Source: Enterocloster asparagiformis (GTDB taxonomy: Bacteria; Bacillota; Clostridia; Lachnospirales; Lachnospiraceae). From it: a stretch of DNA of 64,000 nucleotides. A model generated the notes under the pieces. The model had not been told where the DNA came from. It saw nothing but the letters and a program-made list of their open reading frames with translations, and searched no databases. Position 1 is the first letter of the stretch. Every line of letters starts with the position of its first letter. Shown in pieces: positions 24,825-32,634 of this stretch. Made by a program: the position numbers and the translations under genes. Location of the stretch: the NCBI GenBank assembly GCA_018380885.1, contig JAGZSY010000008.1, positions 109,032-173,031 on the forward strand. Direction: 5' to 3'.

Positions 24825-24951
24825 GGCGTTTGTCCTTTCGCAATTTTTGTAATAAAAAAGCCTGCACGCATCCACGACAATCAATCGCAGACATCGGACA
24901 GGCACTTCCTTTATCTGTGCATACTTTACCATATATGCCAAAGACTGTCAA
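24802..24951 (-). promoter_or_regulatory. Promoter and attenuator-like leader with possible 30-codon peptide
   Basis: TTGACA (24946-24951), exactly 17 nt, TAAAGT (24923-24928). The transcript would contain GCCTG...CAGGC (24860-24903) followed by TTTTTTATT, a weak terminator-like hairpin. A 30-codon frame (24894 down to 24802, starting MSAIDCRGCVQAFLLQKLRK) with AAAGGAAG upstream spans that hairpin and overlaps the start of the 55-codon ORF. The layout resembles translational attenuation. Confidence 0.45.
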
Positions 24952-24960
24952 TAGGGGAAT

Positions 24961-26013
24961 TTAAATTTTTTGAAATTCTGTTTTCGGGCACGGCGGTCCG
25001 CCTATTTTCGGGGAGGCCTGGCGCAGGGGGTAAAAGCTGAAGAAGAGCCGGATATCCGGCCGGTTCTCCACCAGCCTGCAGAATTTTTCCCGAATCCTGT
25101 CGGTGATCAGTTCCATGTTCTCGCTGGCGGCTCCCGGAGTCATTACCAAAAACTGGCAGCTAGTGTAGTGCGTATAGATGTCATTGAAGCGCAGGGAAGA
25201 ACAGATGCTCTCCTTTAAACGTGCGATCAGGAAATCGCGTTCGTCCAGATTTACAAAGGAGCCATATGAATCGGTGAGGGAGATCAGGATAATCTGCACC
25301 TGCAGCCCGGTCCGCTCCAGACTGCGCTCCATAAAACGGTAGATGGACAGAAACGTTTGATAATCCTGGTAGTTGGCTTCCCGGGCAAAATCCGGTTCTT
25401 TCAGTTGCCGGCAGATATATTTCATGTCGAGTGGAGGCGACGGAAGCTCTTGTCTCACCTCCTCCGCTTTGCCAGGCTTCATGGATTCCTGATAAAAGTT
25501 TAAAAATTTCCTGCCCTCCGCCTTTCCAAATCTCAGCGCCAGGTCTGCGCGGCTGTAAAGCGTCTGAAAAGTATCGCCCTTCCGCACCCATTCCGCACCA
25601 ATGGTTATTCTCAACTGGTTGCCAATCCCTATTTCCATGCCGGTCTGAATGGCTCTGGAATACAGGCTCCTGGCCTTGCTGGTCACCAGGTCGTTTCTGT
25701 GTTCTCCTGGTATAAATACAGCGAATTCATCCCCGCCCATGCGGCCGATCAGGTCTTTTTTGAAAAAAAGATATCCCAGGATACGGGCCAGCTCCTGCAG
25801 GACCTCGTCTCCGGTCAGATGTCCGTGCAGATCATTGATATGCTTGAAATGATCGATGTCCATCATCAGAAATACGCCGGAAATCCCGTCGCTCAGGGCC
25901 GCGCTCACCTTCTCCTCCATCGCGCCCCGGTTGAGAAGCCCGGTCAGGGAATCCTGATATGCCAGTACTTTCAGTCGGTCATTTTCCTCCCGCAGTTTGT
26001 CCAGTTCTTTCAT
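24961..26013 (-). CDS. GGDEF diguanylate cyclase with degenerate second cyclase-like domain
   Basis: A 350-residue cytoplasmic protein. A short coiled coil (MKELDKLREENDRLKVLAYQ) leads into a GGDEF domain (about 17-170) with LTGLLNRGAMEE, the substrate and metal segment MMDIDHFKHINDLHGHLTGD, and an intact RMGGDEFAVFIPG active site that makes c-di-GMP. The inhibitory RxxD site is lost (FKKD at that position). Residues about 210-335 look like a second, degenerate cyclase fold (LRFNDIYTHYTSCQFLVMTP). It lies 125 bases after the sensor kinase gene and shares a leader element with the response regulator gene. Confidence 0.9.
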   Translation of the reverse strand: MKELDKLREENDRLKVLAYQDSLTGLLNRGAMEEKVSAALSDGISGVFLMMDIDHFKHINDLHGHLTGDEVLQELARILGYLFFKKDLIGRMGGDEFAVFIPGEHRNDLVTSKARSLYSRAIQTGMEIGIGNQLRITIGAEWVRKGDTFQTLYSRADLALRFGKAEGRKFLNFYQESMKPGKAEEVRQELPSPPLDMKYICRQLKEPDFAREANYQDYQTFLSIYRFMERSLERTGLQVQIILISLTDSYGSFVNLDERDFLIARLKESICSSLRFNDIYTHYTSCQFLVMTPGAASENMELITDRIREKFCRLVENRPDIRLFFSFYPLRQASPKIGGPPCPKTEFQKI

Positions 26014-26040
26014 TGATTTTACCTCCGATCAATCGGCAAA

Positions 26041-26107
26041 ATGAACGATTTTGTTCATGAGCCCTAAAACGCCGAAATGCGAACACGTTCTGCACGCGTT
26101 CGCATTT
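26041..26107 (-). promoter_or_regulatory. Two-dyad element ahead of the diguanylate cyclase gene (copy 1)
   Basis: Dyad A is ATGAAC-N6-GTTCAT (26041-26058); dyad B is AAATGCGAAC-N13-GTTCGCATTT (26075-26107). The same pair, in the same order and spacing, recurs at 28808-28871. It fills the gap between the kinase stop and the cyclase start. A TTGACA box lies upstream near 26131 but no good -10 follows. Confidence 0.65.
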
Positions 26108-26138
26108 CCTCTTTGCGAGTCCTCCGTCATACTGTCAA

Positions 26139-28109
26139 TCACGGGAACGTGATGGTAAATACCGTCCCCGTCCCCGGCGTACTCTCCGCTTCCACCGTAC
26201 CGCCCATGGCTTCCACGACGGTTTTCACGATATACAGCCCCAGGCCGCTGGAGCCATCCTTCTCCCCGCGGTCCGGCGACACCTTGTAAAACCGCTCGAA
26301 GATGTGGGGAAGATGTTCGGGGGCGATTCCTTCCCCGGTATCAGCCACCCTTAGCTCCGCCTTTTTGCCGTTTTTTCGCACGCTGAGGGAGATGCTGCCG
26401 CCCTCCGGCGTATAGCGGATTGCGTTGTATACCAGATTGTCCAGCACATTCCAGATCTTATTTGCGTCCAGCTCCAGCTCCACGCCCGGCTCCGCTTCCG
26501 CTGCAAATGAGATCCCATTGTCCTGAACCAATTCCGCATACTTGTGGCCGGCTTCCCTCATCAGCCAGTCGGCCGATATGCGGTCCCTGTGGTAAACTGC
26601 CGTACCGCTCTCCATCCGGGTGACCTCAAACAGATTGTGGATCAGCCTCTGCAGGTCCAGGTTCTTGTGGTAGGCGATGCCCAGGTACTCCGCCCGCTCC
26701 TGCTCATTGGCCATAATGGTGTCGTCGCCCAATAGCTCCAGATAATTGTTGAGCACGGTCAGAGGTGTCTTGAGATCGTGGGAGATATTGGCGATCATCT
26801 CCCTCAGGGCTGCCTGGGAGGCCGCCAGCTGGCGGTTGGCGATGCCCAGCTGCTCCGTCCGCTGCGCCACCAGCTGTTCCAGATTCTCATTGATCCGTTC
26901 CACCTCGCTGTGGGCCTTTGCATAGCTGCGGGCGAGCATGGCGCACTGGCTCAGCAGCAAAAACATATTGGGGACAATCCCAGGCACAAACAGCGCGCCC
27001 TCGAAGATGGTCTTTGACAGCGGACCGAAAAAAATGAAAATAATCAAGCTCAAAAAATATAAAAGGCGGTAGGGATCCCTGCCGATTTTTTTGTTTTTTA
27101 CCACCAGGACCACTGAGATACAGTAGGGAACCAGCACCAGGAACATCCAGTTCACCGCGGTCGCATAGGGGACGCTCCTGAGTACGATCAGCACCATGGG
27201 AAGGACAAAGGTGACTCCATAGACTGCGCGCAGGACCCGCCCCAGACGGATCGAAAACAGCTGCAGCATAAACACGCAGATGAACAGATTCTGCAAGGTG
27301 AACAGGAGCAGAAACACCCGGTTGAGCACCGGACCAATTCCGCCCGGCAGGAAATACTGGAACAGGTTGTTGCTCTCCATGGCCAGCCGCAGCGTGGTCA
27401 CCAGACAGGTGATGCTGTAAATCAGATAGATCCGCTCCCTGAGGCGGAAGGCGTACAGAAACATGTGGTATATGCCCATAAACAGGATGCCGCCCAGGGC
27501 CGCCGCTACCAGAATGCGCTGCCAGAATATGTGATGGGTGAGCACAGTGTCACGGCCGATCATCGGGGAATAAAAGAGACCGCTTCCGTTCATATGGTAG
27601 TTGGCGGCCTGAATCACCAGCTCCAGAGTCCCGCCGTCAGGTACCACGGCCAGCAGATCGTTGCGCACTCCCGGAATTGTGCGCTCTTGCGAATCGCCCG
27701 GCTGCCCGGCCTGAAATATTTGCTGGCCGTTGGCCCAAATGACCGAGGAGGACATGATCTCCGGCACATACAGAAGCAGCGCTCTGTCCGTGGCGGTCAG
27801 AATGCGCAGACGGTAGGTGGCGTAGCCTAATTTCGGATAGCCCAATTTGGTCCAGGGACCGGGCAGGGAAATGTACTCCGGCGCGCTTATCCGCCCTTGA
27901 TCAAAGTCCTCCGGGGTATAGAGCTGTCCATAATAAAGCTCCCATTCCCCGGACAGCCCGTAGACATCGGAGGTAAAGTCCGCCTCCCGGAAATCCAGCA
28001 CGCCTTCCTCCGCCTGCCGTCCGTCTGCCGCAAACGGCTGGGAGGCGGTAAAAAGCAGGGTGAGGCAGGCGGACAGGATCAACGCGAATATACACAGGAA
28101 ACGTTTCAT
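26139..28109 (-). CDS. Sensor histidine kinase with 7TMR-DISM-like sensor
   Basis: A 656-residue membrane kinase. A signal peptide precedes an extracellular beta-rich domain (about 30-185, resembling the 7TMR-DISM sugar-binding-like domain: LSGEWELYYGQLYTPEDF, ISLPGPWTKLGY). About seven membrane helices follow (195-395), then a coiled coil and the kinase core: ANISHDLKTPLTVLNN (His near 443), N-box NLVYNAIRYTP, G1 DTGEGIAPEHL and G2 GSSGLGLYIVK. Its start overlaps the response regulator stop (ATGA), so the two are translationally coupled. The ligand is unknown. Confidence 0.9.
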   Translation of the reverse strand: MKRFLCIFALILSACLTLLFTASQPFAADGRQAEEGVLDFREADFTSDVYGLSGEWELYYGQLYTPEDFDQGRISAPEYISLPGPWTKLGYPKLGYATYRLRILTATDRALLLYVPEIMSSSVIWANGQQIFQAGQPGDSQERTIPGVRNDLLAVVPDGGTLELVIQAANYHMNGSGLFYSPMIGRDTVLTHHIFWQRILVAAALGGILFMGIYHMFLYAFRLRERIYLIYSITCLVTTLRLAMESNNLFQYFLPGGIGPVLNRVFLLLFTLQNLFICVFMLQLFSIRLGRVLRAVYGVTFVLPMVLIVLRSVPYATAVNWMFLVLVPYCISVVLVVKNKKIGRDPYRLLYFLSLIIFIFFGPLSKTIFEGALFVPGIVPNMFLLLSQCAMLARSYAKAHSEVERINENLEQLVAQRTEQLGIANRQLAASQAALREMIANISHDLKTPLTVLNNYLELLGDDTIMANEQERAEYLGIAYHKNLDLQRLIHNLFEVTRMESGTAVYHRDRISADWLMREAGHKYAELVQDNGISFAAEAEPGVELELDANKIWNVLDNLVYNAIRYTPEGGSISLSVRKNGKKAELRVADTGEGIAPEHLPHIFERFYKVSPDRGEKDGSSGLGLYIVKTVVEAMGGTVEAESTPGTGTVFTITFP

Positions 28110-28786
28110 AGTTTTGTCCTCGCTTCCGACCGGGAGTGGAACTCATACCCCTCCCCGCGAACCGTCTCAATGCTTCCCACCAGATAGCCTACCTCATCCA
28201 GCTTGCGCCTCAGCCTTGCGATATGTACGGCCACGCTGTTGGCGTTGTCCGGCCTTCCGGTGCGCCACACCTCGCGGTATAATTCCTCCGGGGACAAGAT
28301 GCGGCCGGGATTGCCCAGAAGATATAAAAACAAATCGAATTCCTTCTGGGACAACAGAATTACGCGGCCGCCTGCGGTCAGGCTCTGCTGTCTGTGATCG
28401 ATGGTAAAATCCTTCATCACGCTGCGCCGCACCTGGGCGTAGACGCGGGCCGCCAGCTCCCTGAGGCTGTAGGGCTTGGTGATATAGTCATCTCCGCCGG
28501 CCATCAAGCCCTGTATCTTGTCCTCTTCGTTATCCATACAGCTCAGAAACAGAATGGGCGCGGAGGTAAGCTCCCTCACCGCCTTGCAGAGCTCGAATCC
28601 GTTCAGGTCCGGCAGCAGCACGTCCAGCAGGATACAGTCGTAGCTGCGCTGGCGCAGCCGTTCGAGGCCGTCTTTGGCGCAGGCTGCGGTGTCGACCCTG
28701 TAGCCCTTGGCTTCCAGGTATTTCCGGTTTGTGCGCAGAATGTCCGGTTCGTCGTCAATGGCCAGCAGCCAGTAGGTCTGTTCCAT
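28106..28786 (-). CDS. OmpR/PhoB-type response regulator
   Basis: A 226-residue regulator. The receiver has the acidic pair DDEP, phospho-Asp in CILLDVLLPDLNG, and Lys in YITKPYS. The C-terminal winged helix shows LSQKEFDLFLYLLGNPGRIL and NSVAVHIARLRRKLDE. It pairs with the coupled 7TM kinase. ATG 28786 follows AGGGGAGGG; longer frames would run back into the promoter region. Its mRNA leader contains the two-dyad element, so autoregulation through that element is plausible. Confidence 0.92.
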   Translation of the reverse strand: MEQTYWLLAIDDEPDILRTNRKYLEAKGYRVDTAACAKDGLERLRQRSYDCILLDVLLPDLNGFELCKAVRELTSAPILFLSCMDNEEDKIQGLMAGGDDYITKPYSLRELAARVYAQVRRSVMKDFTIDHRQQSLTAGGRVILLSQKEFDLFLYLLGNPGRILSPEELYREVWRTGRPDNANSVAVHIARLRRKLDEVGYLVGSIETVRGEGYEFHSRSEARTKL

Positions 28787-28807
28787 CTGTTTCCCTCCCC
28801 TTTTCGG

Positions 28808-28871
28808 ATGAACGTTTTTGTTCATATGCCCATATACGACAATATGCGAACGGCGGGCGCCATTCGCATAT
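28808..28871 (-). promoter_or_regulatory. Two-dyad leader element (copy 2) in the response-regulator 5' UTR
   Basis: Dyad A ATGAAC-N6-GTTCAT (28808-28825) and dyad B ATATGCGAA-N12-TTCGCATAT (28842-28871), separated by a partly conserved GCCC...ACG linker as in copy 1 at 26041-26107. The promoter at 28884-28912 places both dyads inside an approximately 91-nt leader. Confidence 0.65.
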
Positions 28872-28883
28872 CTCTGTAATTCC

Positions 28884-28912
28884 ATTATATGGTGCAAAAA
28901 AATCTCTGTCAA
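28884..28912 (-). promoter_or_regulatory. Consensus SigA promoter of the RR/kinase/cyclase operon
   Basis: Minus strand TTGACA (28907-28912), exactly 17 nt, TATAAT (28884-28889). Transcription should start near 28877. It is one of the closest matches to consensus in this window. Confidence 0.8.
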
Positions 28913-28970
28913 GTGTTAATTCCAAAACGGATATGTATCCGGGCGCAATTAGTATGCAAGTCCAGCCGTT

Positions 28971-29591
28971 TTACAAGCCCAGAATCCGCAGCAGCTCCCG
29001 CTGCGGCCGCTTCTCATCCGCCTGAAAAACGGCGATATGGCTGGGATCACCGCTTCGGTCTGTGAATGCCGGGAAAAGAAAACCGCACACCGGCTTGCCC
29101 GGCTCGTACTCACCGGCTAAAGGACAGACGGCGCAGATCATATATTCAAAAACCTCCTCCGACTCCCACTGCCGCTCTCCGTCGGAGCCCTTGGCCGGAA
29201 TGTCGTAGCAGTCGTGGAACACCAGGATGGCGTACTCCTGGTTGGGATGGTAGTGCTCCATGACAATATCGTAAAAGGTGTCCATCAGCGCGTCGTTCTT
29301 CAGGCCGCACTCATTCATCGCCATGAGCAGCTGCCACATACTTCCCTGAGTCCGCGCGCTCTGAGGATACTCGTATTCTTTTAAGTTTACATTGGTGGCG
29401 GAAAAGGGAATCTCCTTTGCCAGCTTCAGCTTTTTTGTCCGCTCCGGCGCGGATAGTTTGCGGAAATTCGTGTTAAAGCTCCCGTCAAAATCTCCGTCTC
29501 TGTCCACATAGCAGCCTGCAATCCTCGTAAAGGATGTCCGGGCAAGGGTCATCCGTCTCGTCAGTTCCAGCATATCGTCTCGATTTATCAT
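28971..29591 (-). CDS. DUF4317-family protein (short form)
   Basis: A 206-residue cytoplasmic protein. The family pattern is clear: an N-terminal RRM...FTRIAGCYVDRDG, then EYPQSARTQGSMWQLLMAM, ILVFHDCYDIPAKGSDG, SEEVFEYMICAVCPL and GFLFPAFTDRSGDPSHIAVF. Ends soon after the HIAVF segment, so it seems to lack the C-terminal part I would expect for the family. Function is unknown. It has its own orientation block and a short downstream gap before the two-component operon. Confidence 0.75.
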   Translation of the reverse strand: MINRDDMLELTRRMTLARTSFTRIAGCYVDRDGDFDGSFNTNFRKLSAPERTKKLKLAKEIPFSATNVNLKEYEYPQSARTQGSMWQLLMAMNECGLKNDALMDTFYDIVMEHYHPNQEYAILVFHDCYDIPAKGSDGERQWESEEVFEYMICAVCPLAGEYEPGKPVCGFLFPAFTDRSGDPSHIAVFQADEKRPQRELLRILGL

Positions 29592-29743
29592 GTCTGCCCA
29601 TTACCTTTCTCTCATTTGTCACTCCATTATACCAAAGACAAGCCGGCAAATAAAGCGCTGATTATCAGGAATCGGCGCTTGGTAGACATAATGTTTTTAT
29701 GTTAATCATTAGCTCTGTTTTCCTCTGCCGGACCATCCCTCCA

Positions 29744-30316
29744 TCACCCGATTTTTGCGGCCAATATGCTGTAGGCCAGGATACACCAGGGTTTTCCCAG
29801 AAGGATAATCCAGGTAAATTTGCGCAGCGAAAGCTTCATAAGACCGGAAAAATAGCACAGGAAATCGTCCGGCGCCAGCGGAAGCAGAATACACAGAAAC
29901 AGGATCAGGGTGTAGCTTTTGGCGCTCCGGATCCTGTTGATCCAGACCTGATAGTTCTTCTGCGGAAACAGGGATTCCACCAGGGGAGCCCCGAACCGCC
30001 TGGCCAGAATAAAGGCGATCAGGGAGCCCAGGCTGATGCCGATATAATTGCACCAGAACCCTCCTGCGGTCCCGAAGAGGACAACGCCCACAATACATCC
30101 CAAAAAACCAGGCAGCACCGGAATCACCACCTGAAACGCCTGGATCATAATCAAAATCAGGGGTGCGACGATTCCAAAGCTCCTTATATATTCACGCAGC
30201 GTGTCCACTGAGTGGAACCGCCCGTCAATCCCCGCTTTTACAATCAAAACAGTGCAAAACATAATCAGAAAAATCCCCAGCCACATGCTCCACTGGTATT
30301 TATGGTTCCTGATCAC
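29744..30316 (-). CDS. TVP38/TMEM64-family (DedA-like) membrane protein
   Basis: A 190-residue polytopic protein with about five hydrophobic segments. The conserved FQVVIPVLPGFLGCIVGVVL and YIGISLGSLIAFILARRFG segments and the C-terminal LLPLAPDDFLCYFSGLMKL are typical of the VTT/SNARE-associated family, whose members act in lipid scrambling or membrane homeostasis. The 29592-29743 gap before the next leftward gene holds nothing I recognise. Confidence 0.88.
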   Translation of the reverse strand: MIRNHKYQWSMWLGIFLIMFCTVLIVKAGIDGRFHSVDTLREYIRSFGIVAPLILIMIQAFQVVIPVLPGFLGCIVGVVLFGTAGGFWCNYIGISLGSLIAFILARRFGAPLVESLFPQKNYQVWINRIRSAKSYTLILFLCILLPLAPDDFLCYFSGLMKLSLRKFTWIILLGKPWCILAYSILAAKIG

Positions 30317-30420
30317 CCGGCATCCCTCCTTCTGTTCTCTCCAACTGCTGTTATTCTAAATCATATTTCTAAATAAAATTCTGGAACAAAACGAAAGACT
30401 TTTTAAATATAATCAAATTT

Positions 30421-30455
30421 AAATAAAAATGTGCGGCCCATCCTGTGAGCCGCAC
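30421..30455 (-). terminator. Intrinsic terminator of nrdD
   Basis: Minus strand GTGCGGC...GCCGCAC with an 11-nt loop, followed by ATTTTTATTT. It lies about 40 bases after the nrdD stop. The remaining 30317-30420 is AT-rich with no gene. Confidence 0.8.
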
Positions 30456-30496
30456 GTTTCAGCGCGTAATCAAAATCGCCGTTCTGTGAAATTGTC

Positions 30497-32563
30497 TCAG
30501 ACCTTAAACATCACCCTGTTTTTAAATTCCTGGGCCTTGCCCTCATTCCAGTCCTGCACGGGCCGGTAATAGCCGGCGATCCTGCTGTAGATATCCGCGG
30601 GCGCCTGGCATTTGGGGCATACGGACCTGCCCCCGGGCAGGTAACCGCAGGACTGGCAGATGGTGTAAACAGGTGAAAGCGTCACGCAGGGAATATCGTG
30701 CCCGGTGATCGCCCGCCGAATCACGTCCCTCGCCCTCTGCCACTCGTCCAGCTCCTGCTCCACATAGATGTGAAACACCGTGCCGGTGGTGTAAAGCGGC
30801 TGCAGCCAATCCTGGTTGGCAAGCGCCTCGTCGAGAGGAATTGCGCAGTCAGCGGGCAGCTTTGTGCTGTTGGTGTAATACGGCATGTCGCCGGATTTTC
30901 CGGCTGTCCGGATCTGAGGGAAGCGTTCCCTGTCCAGCTTAGCAAAACGGAAGGTGGCCGACTCCGCCGGCGTGGCCTCCAGCCCGAAGATATGGCCGTA
31001 CTCCTGCTGGTATTTTACCAGCCGTTTGCGCATGTGGTTTAACACTCCGGCGGCGAATTTTGCCGTTGCCTCCGACTGCATTCCCGCGTTCAGCCAGGAG
31101 GCGTTTAATCCGGCCTCGTTCATGCCGATGACGCCGATGGATGAAAAATGGTTGTCAAAATCAGACAGGTACCCGGCAGTGTAGGGGTACAGCCCGTTCT
31201 TCAGCAGTGTGGAGACCACGTCACGCTTGATGTCCAGGGAGCGGGCCGCTAAATCCATCATCTGATCCAGACGGCTGTAGAAATCAGCTTCATTTGCGGA
31301 CTGAAAGGCGATTCGGGGCAGATTGATGGTCACCACGCCCACAGTGCCGGTGTGCTCACCGTAGCCGAAGAAGCCGCCGGCCTTTTTGCGCAGCACGCGC
31401 AGGTCCGGCCGCACCCCCTCGTAGGAGGTCCGCACGTCGCCGGGCTTCAGGCCGCCCCTGGCGTAGTTGACAAAATATGGGGTCCCGTAGTGGGAGGCAA
31501 GGGAGAACAAAAGCCGGTTCTGCTCCGTGTCGGACCAGTCGTAATCCGCTGTGATCCCGTAAGCCGGGATCGGGTACTGGAAGCCAAGGCCGTGGGCATC
31601 CCCTTCCAGCATGGTCTCCAGAAAGGCGCGGTTCACCATATCCATCTCCTGCTGGCATTCCCCGTAGGTGAAATCCATCCGCTTCCCGCCCACGATGGCC
31701 CGCTGGCCGGCCATGTCCTCCGGCACCCTCAGATCCATAAAAATGTGGGAAAACGGCGCCTGAGTGCCCCAGCGGCTGGGCGTATTGACGCCGAACACAA
31801 AGGCCTCCATACACTTTTTGACCTTGTCGTAGGACAGATGGTCCGCCTTGACAAAGGGCGCCAGATATGTATCAAAGGACGAGAAGGACTGGGAGGCGGC
31901 CCACTCGTTCTGCATAATGCCCAGAAAGTTGACCATCTGGTTACAGAGGGTGGCCAGGTGCTTGGCCGGGGAGGCGGTGATCTTTCCGGTGATGCCGCCC
32001 AGGCCGTCCATCAAAAGCTTTTTTAAGGACCAGCCGCAGCTGTAGCTGGTGAGCATCGTCAGGTCGTGAATGTGGATGTCCCCGTTTAAGTGGGCGTCGG
32101 AGATTTCCTTGTCGTAAATTTCCGTAAGCCAGTAATTAGCTGTTACCGCGCCGGAGTTGTTCAGAATCAGGCCGCCCACGGAATAGGTGATGGTGGAATT
32201 TTCCTTAACCCGCCAATCCTCCACCTTCACGTAGCTGTCCACCACGTCCTTATAGTCCAGAATGGTCTTATCCAGATTGCGGATCTTCTCCCGCTGCTTC
32301 CGGTACAGAATATAAGCCTTGGCCACATCGGTGTAACCGGATTCCTCCAGCACCTTTTCCACGCTGTCCTGTATATCCTCCACCGCAATGCGGCCCTCCC
32401 GGATTTTGTTCTGGAAGTCGGAGGTTACCCGGATGGACAGCAGCTCCACAATGTCGTCCGTATAAAACTTATTGGTGGCCTTAAACGCCTTCTTGATCGC
32501 CATGGTTATTTTTTCCAGACGGAATTCCACAATTTCCCCGTCCCGTTTCACAACTAAAAGCAT
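30497..32563 (-). CDS. nrdD: Anaerobic (class III) ribonucleoside-triphosphate reductase
   Basis: A 688-residue glycyl-radical enzyme that makes deoxyribonucleotides without oxygen. An N-terminal ATP-cone (MLLVVKRDGEIVEFRLEKIT, about 1-95) gives allosteric control. The catalytic barrel contains NGDIHIHDLTML and GVNTPSRWGTQAPFSH. The C-terminus has a four-Cys zinc site (CQSCG...CPKC) and the glycyl-radical segment RIAGYYRPVQ. The activase NrdG needed to generate the radical is not encoded next to it in this window. Strongly indicates an anaerobe. Confidence 0.95.
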   Translation of the reverse strand: MLLVVKRDGEIVEFRLEKITMAIKKAFKATNKFYTDDIVELLSIRVTSDFQNKIREGRIAVEDIQDSVEKVLEESGYTDVAKAYILYRKQREKIRNLDKTILDYKDVVDSYVKVEDWRVKENSTITYSVGGLILNNSGAVTANYWLTEIYDKEISDAHLNGDIHIHDLTMLTSYSCGWSLKKLLMDGLGGITGKITASPAKHLATLCNQMVNFLGIMQNEWAASQSFSSFDTYLAPFVKADHLSYDKVKKCMEAFVFGVNTPSRWGTQAPFSHIFMDLRVPEDMAGQRAIVGGKRMDFTYGECQQEMDMVNRAFLETMLEGDAHGLGFQYPIPAYGITADYDWSDTEQNRLLFSLASHYGTPYFVNYARGGLKPGDVRTSYEGVRPDLRVLRKKAGGFFGYGEHTGTVGVVTINLPRIAFQSANEADFYSRLDQMMDLAARSLDIKRDVVSTLLKNGLYPYTAGYLSDFDNHFSSIGVIGMNEAGLNASWLNAGMQSEATAKFAAGVLNHMRKRLVKYQQEYGHIFGLEATPAESATFRFAKLDRERFPQIRTAGKSGDMPYYTNSTKLPADCAIPLDEALANQDWLQPLYTTGTVFHIYVEQELDEWQRARDVIRRAITGHDIPCVTLSPVYTICQSCGYLPGGRSVCPKCQAPADIYSRIAGYYRPVQDWNEGKAQEFKNRVMFKV

Positions 32564-32634
32564 ATGGATTGTTCCTCCTTCAAGAGATTTCTTCCATTAT
32601 ACCAAAAACGGGACAAGAAAAACAGTACCGGCTG

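Noticed and set aside
26075..26107. Terminator after the sensor kinase gene
   Set aside because: The stem is strong but no adequate T-run follows on the minus strand, and a near copy occurs in another leader, so a regulatory element fits better.
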